Shown here one piece after another: positions 1 through 9,149 of a DNA stretch of 64,000 nucleotides. The notes below the pieces were generated by a model. The model had not been told where the DNA came from and made no database searches. It saw only the letters and a list, made by a program, of their open reading frames with translations. How positions within the stretch are numbered: position 1 is the stretch's first letter; every line of letters starts with the position of its first letter. The translations under genes and the position numbers were made by a program. Where the stretch lies: the NCBI GenBank assembly GCA_013146195.2, contig CM028381.1, positions 59,960,744-60,024,743 of the forward strand. The letters run 5' to 3'. The stretch is from Codonopsis lanceolata. Lineage: Eukaryota > Streptophyta > Magnoliopsida > Asterales > Campanulaceae.

Positions 1-110
1 CTACTGTAGCTCTCAAACTTAACGCATTGTGCAACTCGCTAAGGCCGTTGTACAAGTTGTTGAAGCCGGCTGAGGGAATTTATAATTCCCGATGAATCTC
101 TCCTTCCTAC

Positions 111-118
111 TATAAATA
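111..118 (+). promoter_or_regulatory. TATA box of LTR J
   Basis: TATAAATA followed about 30 bp later by a CT-rich initiator-like stretch (ctccctcttcag). This is the usual arrangement of a plant LTR promoter; transcription would start near 140-150. Confidence 0.6.
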
Positions 119-511
119 GGAGTGCTGGGCTCCCTCTTCAGTATTCAGAAATCATCCGCGGAGAAACGCTGAAGAATTCTCCTCGCGTTTCTTCGACGCC
201 GATGATAGTGAGAGGTGTGAGATAGGTGTGTGTAGCCCACCAAAGCTTCCAAACCCCGTCCAAACTCCGCCAAAACAAAAATCCACCGGTTAAAGGTGAT
301 CCCTAGCCTTATAGTTAGGTATCCACCCCACTTCCCCGGCCCAAAATCCATAAAGTAAGCCGTTACTTTGCCTGAATAATGTGCCGAAATACACAAAAGT
401 AAGCTGTTATTCCGTCCAACCAAAAAGGCCAAAACCTTCCTAAATAAGTCGTCATTCTGCCCGAGTGAACGAGCCAAAGTCATCCCGAATAAGCACTCAT
501 ACTGCCTGAAT

Positions 512-542
512 CACAACAACAACAACACAACAACAACAACAA
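512..542 (+). repeat. (AAC)n microsatellite
   Basis: About ten CAA/ACA triplets with one interruption, inside LTR J. Confidence 0.85.
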
Positions 543-859
543 AGACTCCCTCTCCCTGAAGGACAGAGCGAGCACACTACCGCTCTAAAAGGTAATAGCC
601 TTTAAGGGCGGTTTTTATTTATTTATTTATTATTGAAGTTATTATTAAAATCTGGCCCAATGTAGCCAATATAAGCCGTTGTGCTGCCCGGATTAGATTA
701 GGAAATATTATGTAAAAGAGCCATTATAATGGCCAAATATTTTTAAATATATTTGTAATTATTGTAAGAAAATGGCTGCAAATCCGTAAATAATGTAGCC
801 ACGGATGTATTCGTTTTATTTTCCTGTCTTTTAATGCTTTATTTATCTGCTAAATAAAT

Positions 860-3210
860 ATAACAAAGGCTTTCGATAGAGTTTCCTGGGTGTTTCTTAT
901 TACTGTTATGCAGAGATTTGGCTTCCATGAGATTTTTATAGATCTTGTTTGGCGTCTCATATCTCACAATTGGTTTTCGATTCTTATCAATGGGACTCCT
1001 GCGGGCTATTTCTCTTCTAGTCGAGGTCTCCAGTAGGGAGACCCTCTATCTCCCAGCCTGTTCATTATTGCAGCAGATTATTTTAGTCGAAGCCTCAACC
1101 GTATTCAGCAACAAGTTTCTCACTCTATTTATTCCTCCATTAGCGGCTGCCCAATCATTTCTCATCTTGCTTTTGCAGATGATGTTATCATCTTTTGCAA
1201 CGGAAGTAAAAACTCAATTCAGCTTCATAAGGAGGTGATTAAAAACTATGAATATCTCTCGGGCCAGATGGTTAACGTCTTTAAGAGTTCTTTTTATGTG
1301 GCTTTCCCAGTCTGATCCAAATCGCATGCAGATGCTCTCCTCCTCTTTGGGCTTTAATGTTGGGAATCTTCCTATTTCCTATCTTGGTTGCCCCCTTTAC
1401 TTTGGTCGAAAGAAACGTCATTATTTTGACAAGCTTCTTCTTAAATTGCAGAACCAAATTAATGCTTGGAATGGTACTTTTCTGAATTCTGCTGGGTGTA
1501 TAACTCTCATCAATCATGTGCTTCATTCCATTTCAAGTTATCAAATGGATTCCATTGATCCTCCGGCTTCAGTTAGCTTGTTAATTGATAAGATGTGCTC
1601 AAACTTTTTCTGGGGTCAGCTGGATGGTAGGAATAAAAGTCACTGGACTTCATGGAAACAATGTTGTCGACCCACTGATGAAGGTGGCCTTGGTATTCAC
1701 AACATGTCCGATATTATTAAAGCTTTTGGTGAAAAGATTTGGTGGTGGTTTCGATCGTCCTTAAACCTTTGGACCTCCTTCTTGACTGCCCGATATTGCC
1801 AAAATACTCACCTTTCTCAAGTAAATTTTGGTGGCTCGCACAACTGGAGACGCATGCTAAAAGCCCGTAATATAGCCAAGCCATATATTTTTTGGATTGT
1901 TGGAAAAGGTCTTTGTTCTCCTTGGTATGATAAATGGATCTTTGATATTAATTTGGACAAGCCCCCTCACTACTCAAGCAATACCATGAGGGAGCTGCTG
2001 CTTGACTTCGATTCTTCCCAAAGAGATTGGTCGATGCTGCCTCATGCCACTAAAGTTCAGATTAAATCCCAGCTCATCTCTATTCATAATTCTGATGATA
2101 GGCCCTTCTGGACTACCTCTGCTGCTGGAACTTTCTCTCTCTCCTCGGTCTTCCCTTTGATTAGAGACCCTCATCCCAGGCTGCTATCTTCTGCTTTTAT
2201 TTGGCACAAGGCTCTGCCTAAACACATTAGTATTTTCCTTTGGCGCCTTTTCGCCCAAAGACTTCCAATTGATGAAGCTCTCTGTAAAAAAGGTTTCTCC
2301 TTGGCTTCTAAATGCTTCTGTTGTGACCAAGGCCATAATGAAAAATTCATTCATGTCTTCATACACAGTTTATTTTCTTCTTCTATTTGGCAGCACTTCA
2401 ATGTCCTATTTGAAGTTTCGGCCCAGCCTGGTTCTATTCATCATCTTTGTTTCTCGTGGTGGTTACATAGTAAAGCTCTTCCCTTTACTTTGCTCCCCTC
2501 GATTATTCTTTGGCATATTTGGAATCATCGAAATGCGGCGACTTTTGATAATAATCGCATCTCAGTTTCCAAGGCTATTGCTCATATATCTTCCGACTTT
2601 CAGAACATTCTTCATGTTGCGGGTTATCACATCTCTGATTTATCTCGTCTCTCTAATATTCAGTTTGGTTGTAAAAAGTAAATCCTGATTCAGTCTGTTG
2701 CTTGGTCTAACCCCTCCTTTGGTATTGTCAAACTTAACACAGATGGAGCTAATCGGGGCAACCCGGGTTTAAGTGGAGGAGGGGGTATTGTTCGTGATTC
2801 CATGGGTTGTTGCATCTATGCCTATTCTCAGTTTTATCATGTCTGTTCGAACATGGTTGCTGAAGTTAAAGCTCTCTACTTTGGTGTTAAATGGTTGTAT
2901 GATAATGGTTACCATGATGCTATTGTAGAAACGAACTCCAAGGTCCTTTCTGATTGTTTTTCTCGAGCCCACAAATTACCATGGGTTCACTCTATATATT
3001 GTTCGGGAGATTGTCCAATTCCAAGCTGCGGGGGGATTTATTTTTTCTCATTGTTTCCGAGAGGGCAACAAAGTAGCAGACAGTTTGGCTAATCTAGCCT
3101 GTGACTCTCTTTCGGATATGGTTTTCCAAGACTCATCGGCTATCCCTAGTCCTACTAGAGGGATCATTTTTCTTGATGCCAGTAACACTCCCTATGTTAG
3201 AATTTCTTAA
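860..3210 (+). pseudogene. LINE-1 ORF2 remnant: reverse transcriptase, zf-RVT, RNase H
   Basis: Remnant of the LINE polyprotein that copies element RNA at the nick. The catalytic FADD box is at 1172-1183. The frame breaks several times: an in-frame TAG at 1034-1036 inside the GLRQGDPLSP-type motif, a frameshift near 1240-1300, then a long open stretch 1248-2681 holding the RT thumb (SYLGCPLYFG, CRPTDEGGLG) and the zinc-binding zf-RVT region (CFCCDQGHNEKFIHVF). An in-frame TAA at 2679-2681 precedes the RNase H domain (LNTDGANRGNPG at about 2730-2765), and a further frameshift near 2998 precedes the end (FREGNKVADSLAN, then TPYVRIS and the stop at 3208-3210). LINE-3 has the same C-terminus. Not functional. 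Confidence 0.9.
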
Positions 3211-3318
3211 TTTTTTTATCCTCTTGTATCTCTTTTTCGAGGTTAGGCTCCTCTGTCCTCCCATTTATAAGGGCAAGGCTGATTGTCCGCCTCAAGTTTG
3301 TATCTCTTTCATTTTTTT

Positions 3319-3370
3319 AATAAAATTCCCGTAGGTGACGCCCTGCTTTCCTTTAAAAAAAAGAAAAAAA
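3319..3370 (+). terminator. LINE-1 polyadenylation signal and poly(A) tail
   Basis: AATAAA at 3319-3324, then the LINE 3' terminus (GTAGGTGACGCCCTG) and an A-run at 3355-3370 broken by one G. LINE-2 ends with the related GCAGGTGCCGTCCTG. Confidence 0.85.
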
Positions 3371-3538
3371 ATAATAAATAAGCATATTTTAGCCAAAAAC
3401 TATTTTTGAGACCGAAAGGGCGAGTTCGGTGCCTAGCTCCTTCCCAACTCGTAACTTAGCCTCCGAACCCGTTTTCTTTTTCTCTGGTTTATTTTTCTTT
3501 CTTTTTTTGGTTTTGCTTTATTTTGCCTTAAAATAAAG
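3371..3538 (+). mobile_element. LTR of element J, second part
   Basis: AT- and T-rich sequence after the LINE tail with no open frame. It ends just before a primer-site-like motif. Read as the 3' part (R-U5) of the LTR that begins at or before position 1. Confidence 0.45.
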
Positions 3539-3572
3539 ATGGTGACTCTAAAACTTTTTGGATCCAGTGGGG
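3539..3572 (+). promoter_or_regulatory. Possible primer binding site of element J
   Basis: The motif atGGTGACTCTaaaa, followed by a GGATCCAGTGGGGCC stretch, resembles the GGYGACTC-type primer sites seen after the 5' LTR in some plant Ty3/gypsy elements. The paired tRNA is not established from this sequence. Confidence 0.35.
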
Positions 3573-4020
3573 CCTCGCAGCACTTCTTTCTTGCACTTTT
3601 CTGTTTTCCCCTAAAAAAGGGAAAATGGGAATGAAAGGGTGGTGTATTCCTATATCCTGGTATCCCCTAAAAAAGGAATAACTTGATGCGGGAAACCCAA
3701 AGCTCCCATAGTGAAACGAAATGAGCCATAAGGCTATTTTTATAAAATCCATAGTGGGGGCGCCGCAACATCCTTTTTTGCACTTTTTCGTTTTCCCCTA
3801 AAAAAGGGAGAATGAGAATGAAAGAGTGATGCATTCCCATATCCTGGTATCCCCTAAAAAAGGGATAACTTCATGCGGGAAACCCAAAGTTCCCATATTG
3901 GATCAAAAATCCACTCAAGTTAACCGAGACACATTCCAACGCGCTATTTTAGACAGCACTCCTCTCGCACTTTTGATTTCGTCTTCCCCTAAAAAAGGGA
4001 GGGTGGAACGAGAGCAGTGG
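3573..4020 (+). repeat. Three ~190-bp tandem repeats with CCCCTAAAAAAGGG hairpins
   Basis: The landmark CCCCTAAAAAAGGG recurs at 3608, 3795 and 3986 (periods 187 and 191). A second copy within each unit is at 3664 and 3851 (period 187), in TATCCCCTAAAAAAGG. Units share GCACTTTT, GGGAATGAAAG, TATCCTGGTATCC and GCGGGAAACCCAAAG. The third unit is truncated. The array lies just downstream of the presumed primer site, so it is probably untranslated leader of element J. Confidence 0.85.
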
Positions 4021-4377
4021 ATGTCCCGCATCCGCACGTACGTGCACCCCTATCCAAGGGCGCGCGGGGCACGGGCGCACGACCCGGGCGACCCACAAGT
4101 AGCACGTGTAGAACCAAGTCTGCTGGTAAGATGTTCAGTCCAGAGGAGTGAGTCTTCTGCAAGTGAGGACTGCTGGCTGCTGGTTACGGTATGAACAATC
4201 AAACCATAGCATGTCTCCTGGTGGCGAGTCTTAAATATATTCTTTTGCGCTTATGATAAGTCTGCTAGTGACAAGTCTTCTGAAGACTTTTCACGCTCTA
4301 GCATGTCTCCTGGTGCTGGTGCATATGAATCGCTTGTGTGTTGATCATCATTAAGAAGGTAGGACTAGATCATGACA
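4021..4377. other. No gene seen; possible end of element J
   Basis: 4025-4100 is strikingly GC-rich (gcgcgcggggcacgggcgcac) compared with its surroundings. The 17-mer TAGCATGTCTCCTGGTG occurs twice (4207-4223, 4299-4315). The open frame across 3826-4194 is made of the tandem repeat and has no recognisable motif. Confidence 0.5.
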
Positions 4378-4577
4378 TACCTAATCTAAGACCAATGTGA
4401 TGTCAAACAAGTTGCCACACTAACCGGTACACAGACCTTTTAGCCACTTGTTATGACATGTGGTAATGAGAACAAGCAAATCAAAATATTCAGAATTTGC
4501 AAGGAGATAAGTTACTCATCAACAAGCATATTCCAACATAAGTCCATCTGGAATTATTTGAGTATTGATGGTGGGAC

Positions 4578-4670
4578 GATGCATCGTCTTCACGAATAAT
4601 GGGATTCGTGGTCGCGGTGCATCACCGTATCGGAGACTGTTCACACACACTCCACTATTGACCTCAGTGG
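4578..4670 (+). other. Conserved hairpin pair HP1/HP2 in LTR H
   Basis: HP1: arms 4578-4597 and 4604-4623, 15 of 20 positions paired, 6-nt loop; its base contains the 12-nt perfect palindrome ACGATGCATCGT (4576-4587). HP2: CCACT at 4652-4656 pairs with AGTGG at 4666-4670. Same order and spacing as in LTRs A, B, C and G. Confidence 0.65.
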
Positions 4671-4802
4671 GGTAGTTAGCTTATCAATGCAACCAATAGG
4701 GCGCATGGATTATGCTAATTTAGCTGAGGGGTGTCCTTAGTATATCAATGTATCAATCACGAGCATCATAGTCATGAAACAGTTTAACATTTGTGATTGT
4801 AG

Positions 4803-4826
4803 GAGCAACACAACGACATTGATTTG
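4803..4826 (+). other. Candidate 24-nt microexon in LTR H
   Basis: GAGCAACACAACGACATTGATTTG is 24 nt long, preceded by a 3'-splice-like TTTAACAT...GATTGTAG and followed by GTACC. The matching segments in LTRs A and E are also 24 nt with AG and GT at the same edges. Confidence 0.4.
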
Positions 4827-5177
4827 GTACCTTCTCTATGTGAGATCCCAAACCCTACTTGTATTATATGTTTACAATGCTTACTTAACATGCTAGAGAT
4901 GTGCCTAACATGTTTGACTTGGTTATGTTTCTTGGTTGAGTCACAATTGTCGTATAAAACTCCTACGCCTTGTATGTTGTTGTTTTTGCTCCTTTGATTC
5001 ATGCTTTGATCTTTGTGGACTTAGCTTAGTCCATGGGAGTCCTTTTATCATTTTACTTGATCCTTAGTACACATTCTTATGCTTCTTTGAGTAGTCTTTG
5101 CCTTATGTGTGCTACACCTTCATATCTGGACCCGATTGACCTTGTTTTTGGCCTAAAGCTTTGTTTTGATCTGACCA

Positions 5178-5266
5178 CCGAACATCTATAGAGATGTTCG
5201 GCCATGCCAACGGAACCACTATAGAATGTTTCGGCCAGCCCAACTGAACTCCTTAGGGAGTGTTCA
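5178..5266 (+). repeat. Three tandem ~33-bp hairpin units, probably in U3 of LTR G
   Basis: Unit 1 is a perfect hairpin: arms CCGAACATCT (5178-5187) and AGATGTTCGG (5192-5201), loop ATAG. Unit 2 (about 5210-5235) is an imperfect version. Unit 3 (5244-5266) begins CTGAAC and ends GTTCAG, so the second pair has changed from C-G to T-A on both arms. Confidence 0.75.
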
Positions 5267-6498
5267 GCCCAGCCACCCGAACGTTTTGGTTTTTCAGCAT
5301 TTTGTAATTTCTAATTTTTGGTTGTTTACTTTGGTGCCCTTACTCAAATCCATCCTAACCCTACCTTAATCTCTTGATTTGGACTTGATTAGCATGTATT
5401 AATCCTAAGTGAAAGTTTAGTCCTAAATCCTAATTGCTTAGGCCTTAATTCAACCTATTAGAGAGTGAGCACATGCCCCACTCACTTTCTTAACCTTAGT
5501 GGAGTCCTATTTCTGTAGAAGACCACTCATTACATCTCCTCCATTAAATATTTTCAGCCACCATTGAAGAGAGCTCTTGTGTGAGAGATTTTAGGTGAGA
5601 CTTGTGTGTGTTTTGCCATTTCCTGGAGATCCGCCACCATATTGGATATCCGAGACCACCCAATCGTAGCTATCGTCGAGGAGTCTATTAATCTTTGTTT
5701 TGTCTACTTGTTCTTCAATCTTTTCTAGGCTTAGATAAGCTTCCAATTCCCATAAAAATTGTATGCTAGGTTACTTTTCATGCTAGCTTCATTAAAGTTG
5801 TCTATGCCATGTAAGGGAACACTTCTATCATGTTAAAAACATATTTTCTTCCACTTTAAAAATAAGTAAGTTTTAGGTCATGAACCTAAACTTGAGTATT
5901 TGGTTTTGTGTTATGTTTTAATGTTGTTCAAAACATCATTTGGAACAAGTATTGTGAATGAACTTGTTGTAGTTGTCAACTTTTATGTGATGATCATCAT
6001 AGGGTTTCATCAAGTGTGAAATTGTGTACTTGCTTGACTAGGATTGCTATTGGACTTGGTAATCTAGCTTGAATCCATTAGAAAACATAGAAGAGAGCCT
6101 TGGAATGTATATATTATTCATGCTCTAATTGGTTGTACTATTAGCAATGACTTATCGGAGCTGAGCTAAGGGCGTTATTGAACAATACCGACTCCACATT
6201 TAATCCCCATGACATTTAGAGTTTTTTTGAGTTATAAATTAGCTTTCGAGATTCTTAACGTGATTGATATTCATGCTTGAATTGTATATCGTAGAGTAAC
6301 ATGCCTACTTGATTGGATGAGTTCGCTCTTGTCAAACTCGCTCCCTACTTGATTTATTAATTGAGTAAATATATATTTGACTCGGAAGAGTTCGCTCTTA
6401 TCGAACTCATTCCTTACTTGATTTCCAATGACAAGTAAACACCACCTACTTGGCATACCCTAAGTCCAGCTGGCATACGTGAATCATCTAGTTAGTAA

Positions 6499-6593
6499 AC
6501 GACGCATCGCCATCACGAATTATGAGATTTGTGGTAGTGATGGGTCGTGGCACTGGAACACTGCACACACCCTTCACTACTGATCACAGTGGA
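6499..6593 (+). other. Conserved hairpin pair HP1/HP2 in LTR G
   Basis: HP1: arms 6499-6520 and 6527-6548, 17 of 22 positions paired, loop tatgag. HP2: TTCACT (6573-6578) pairs with AGTGGA (6588-6593), one pair being a T-G wobble. Confidence 0.65.
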
Positions 6594-7896
6594 GAAGAGT
6601 ACCTCGTCATAACCAAAGGGCTCTTGGAATAATACTATCGTGTCCGATGTATTATACACGTGCATGCGACAAGTACATTCAAGATAACCTTGTTTATTTC
6701 AAGGTCTACGAAGCGGCAATGGTTCCATAACATATCCTCTTTATATGTGATTTACTTTCTAGCACTTATGTGAAATAATGTGCTACCATGGTTATGTGAA
6801 CTAAGTGTTTATGTGAATGAATGTTTTGATTGCTTGATATTAATGATGATATCTTGCTATGTATGTTGCATGATGCCATGACATGCATGATTGGTAGCTT
6901 ACAAAGTCTTTATGACTTACCCCCTCCCTTTTACTGCTTTATATCCGAGCCGTCCAGGTCCTTCCCGCTAAAGTGTTGCTGAGTTCGTGTTTGTCCGAGT
7001 TCGTTCGCGACAAAGTTGTTAGAGATGCCCTTCTTTTGTTCTCTTTTGAAAGGATGTTCGGAATATCAAGTCATGTAGACTTCACTTTTGGGAAACATTA
7101 ACTTGTTGTTTTACATTTATAACTTGTGGCAATTGTAATCTATTTTGAGTGTCGGCGCTTGTACGCCGAGCCTTGTATAGTTTAGTTGTTGGCTAACTAT
7201 GTCTTAAGTCTTCTGTTGAGCATTGGATTAGCTCTTGTTATAAACTGTTAGTGTTGGGTTCCGGTTGTTAAGTCGCCGATGACTTAATTTACTTTTCCTT
7301 AATTGTTATATTAGGTTTGAAAAGTTTTAAAATATCCCGACCTTTTTGGTGCCGAGTTACGTTATGTCTATAATGTTGCGTCATGTAGTTTTCTATAATT
7401 GAGTCCTTGCATGAATTGTAGTCCTATTTGGATGGCTTGACTCGCGATTCCTCCTCGGGGTCCGGGTTGGGTCATCACACTCTATCCCTTATGTGGCTTA
7501 CTATAAGCAATTAGTCCTTCGTTTTTGTTGAGGATGACGTTGTGTAAATTATATAAACTTTAGGGTCAGGTAGTTTATTCTTGGTCTTGTTGGATTATTT
7601 CATGTTGCCGACTTATGTAGTAATACTGGTATACTTCATCTTATAGTATTTATTCAAATTTATCCTAGGCAAGCTGTAGCTTCGGGGAATTCATTATTCT
7701 TGTTTTTGTTGTTATTAACCCCGGTATGATTTAGGCATTGGGTCATTGTTATATCAAGTTGGTTCTTTATTAAAACGTCGGCTTGGATTGTCGATGGTTT
7801 GTTCTGTGTCTCCAATGTTGCGGCAGGCGAGTTTCGTAATTCCCTCGTTCATGAGACAATAGTCTCTCTTTGTTTTGTTTGGTATTGGTTTCGAGC

Positions 7897-7901
7897 TTAA
7901 T
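7897..7901. repeat. Left target-site duplication of element A (TTAAT)
   Basis: TTAAT immediately precedes the TG of the left LTR; the same 5 bp follow the right LTR at 18624-18628. Confidence 0.95.
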
Positions 7902-8898
7902 TGTAACGACCCGACCCGGACTCCAATGCGAAATCCCAAGGTCGTGCTGTTAAGACAACCTAAAAGACAGACAAGCACCCGCTAAGCATAATGGTGCGAG
8001 TCAAGAGTTGAGCTAACAAACTCAAAATAGGAATGTAAGGCCATAACGGCGATACGGAATAATAAAAACCAACACCTGCGGAAGCGAATCATAAGTGGGA
8101 CCAAAACCTATAATTCTAAACCAAGGAATACAAGGCTGAGAAACAACTATCTCTCGACAAATCTACGACTCGCGTGACGCAACATTGCGCACGGGCAACA
8201 AACCATCGACAACCTAAGGCCGGCGAAGCAACCAAAATACCAACCTGATAAACAACCACTCAACGGCTACAACATGCCGGAGGGACAAATCAACTAAACG
8301 AATAAGATATTTAAACACTACAACTAAACCAATGTCTCTCGACTAAAGTTGTCGGAGATAGAAATAACAATAACATAATACTAGAACATGCGAGCTAAAA
8401 CCTTGCTCGAAATAATAAGGGAATAACTCCTAATAGATACAACAGCTCGACCAAGCAAATCGGCTCCCAAAATAATACGACAAATAAATACTAACATAAC
8501 TACCCAAGTAAAGTTTACATAACTTTACATCCGTGTCTCACGAGATACATAATAACAATAATAATAAAATCTCCAAGCTTAAAGCTCGGAAGACCACCTG
8601 CTATCCAACAAGCACCCGAAGCTGCAACGCGCACTAACGAGCTTACTGCAAAAACTAAGGAAAACAAACACACGGAATGAGTCATAATGACCCAGTAAGT
8701 TACTAAATGCAAATGTATGGCATAGCATGGCGTGGCATGGCATAATGCACAAGCATGTACAAAATCATGGCATCTTAATCGTATACCAACAATAAACTTG
8801 TATTAAGTCATCAAGTAACATAAACTTCATAAACCACAAAGCACGTTATCTTTCATATAAGTGCTTATAGTAAGCCACATAAGGGATAGAGAAGTTAC

Positions 8899-8922
8899 CC
8901 AAATAGTGTCGTTGTGTTGCTC
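8899..8922 (-). other. Candidate microexon (3' LTR copy of A)
   Basis: 24 nt, sense GAGCAACACAACGAC..., bounded by TTGCAG upstream (8923-8928 on minus) and GTAAC downstream (8894-8898 on minus). Same as 15641-15664. Confidence 0.45.
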
Positions 8923-9054
8923 CTGCAATACACAATGTTATACTTTATAGTGCCACATCGATGCTCTGTGATGTCATCGACTTTCATCGAGAACCACTCG
9001 ATTTAGATAGCAGCCAATGTCGCACGTATTGTTACGGCCAATGGGGCTACTTCC

Positions 9055-9149
9055 CCATTGCGGCCAACAATGGAGGTGTGTGTGAGGTCCCAGGTACGGC
9101 GATCCATAGCGAATACGAATCTTACGATTCGTATAGGCGATGTATCGTC
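9055..9149 (-). other. Conserved hairpin pair HP1/HP2 (3' LTR of A)
   Basis: HP1: arms 9098-9121 and 9126-9149, 24-nt arms with 19 identical paired positions, loop TTAC. HP2: CCATTG (9055-9060) pairs perfectly with CAATGG (9068-9073); the loop holds TTGGCC on the sense strand. Confidence 0.75.

Larger units (their letters stand above)
1..859 (+). mobile_element. LTR of element J, first part (split by LINE-1)
   Basis: This stretch has no credible coding frame and looks like part of a plant LTR. It has a TATA box at 111-118 preceded by a perfect hairpin at 75-91 (GGGAATT, tat, AATTCCC), a pyrimidine-rich start-site region, and a loose series of diverged ~50-bp units (around 345, 400, 450, 490 and 672) sharing a core like TAAGCCGTTATTCTGCCCGAA. 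The sequence resumes after the LINE poly(A) at 3371 and runs into a primer-site-like motif at 3540, which is why I read 1-859 plus 3371-3538 as one LTR. Its left end lies outside the window and no partner LTR is visible. Family unknown, probably Ty3/gypsy. Confidence 0.55.
860..3370 (+). mobile_element. LINE-1: 5'-truncated plant LINE with poly(A)
   Basis: A non-LTR retrotransposon copy that starts inside the reverse-transcriptase domain at the AKAFDRVSW-type motif and runs through zinc-finger and RNase H regions, a 3'UTR, an AATAAA signal (3319-3324) and a poly(A) tail (3355-3370). The 5' end is missing, as expected from aborted target-primed reverse transcription. It interrupts LTR J. A target duplication cannot be fixed because both flanks are AT-rich (taaataaata on the left, ataataaata on the right). 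Its 3'UTR closely matches that of LINE-3. Confidence 0.85.
4378..5165 (+). mobile_element. LTR fragment H (gag-only superfamily, sense +)
   Basis: This noncoding stretch contains, in the same order as the sense strand of LTR A, the conserved hairpin pair (4578-4670) and then the GAGCAACACAACGAC segment with flanking splice-like signals (4803-4826). It is therefore the downstream (U5) part of a related but strongly diverged LTR. Neither LTR end nor a target duplication can be identified, so both edges are approximate. Confidence 0.6.
5267..7901 (+). mobile_element. LTR G, first part (sense +; split by element A)
   Basis: A long noncoding LTR of the same superfamily as A, B and C. The conserved hairpin pair is at 6499-6593, a splice-donor-like AAGTAAGTT at 5863-5871, and the sequence leading up to 7901 continues exactly at 18629 once element A is removed. 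The U3 region probably includes the hairpin units at 5178-5266. The LTR start could not be fixed: I saw no TG with a 5-bp flank matching the GACTA that follows the LTR end. No internal region or partner LTR is seen, so it may be a truncated or solo LTR. Confidence 0.65.

Noticed and set aside
145..483. 112-codon minus-strand frame at the left edge
   Set aside because: Lies in LTR J over degenerate repeats. No motif.
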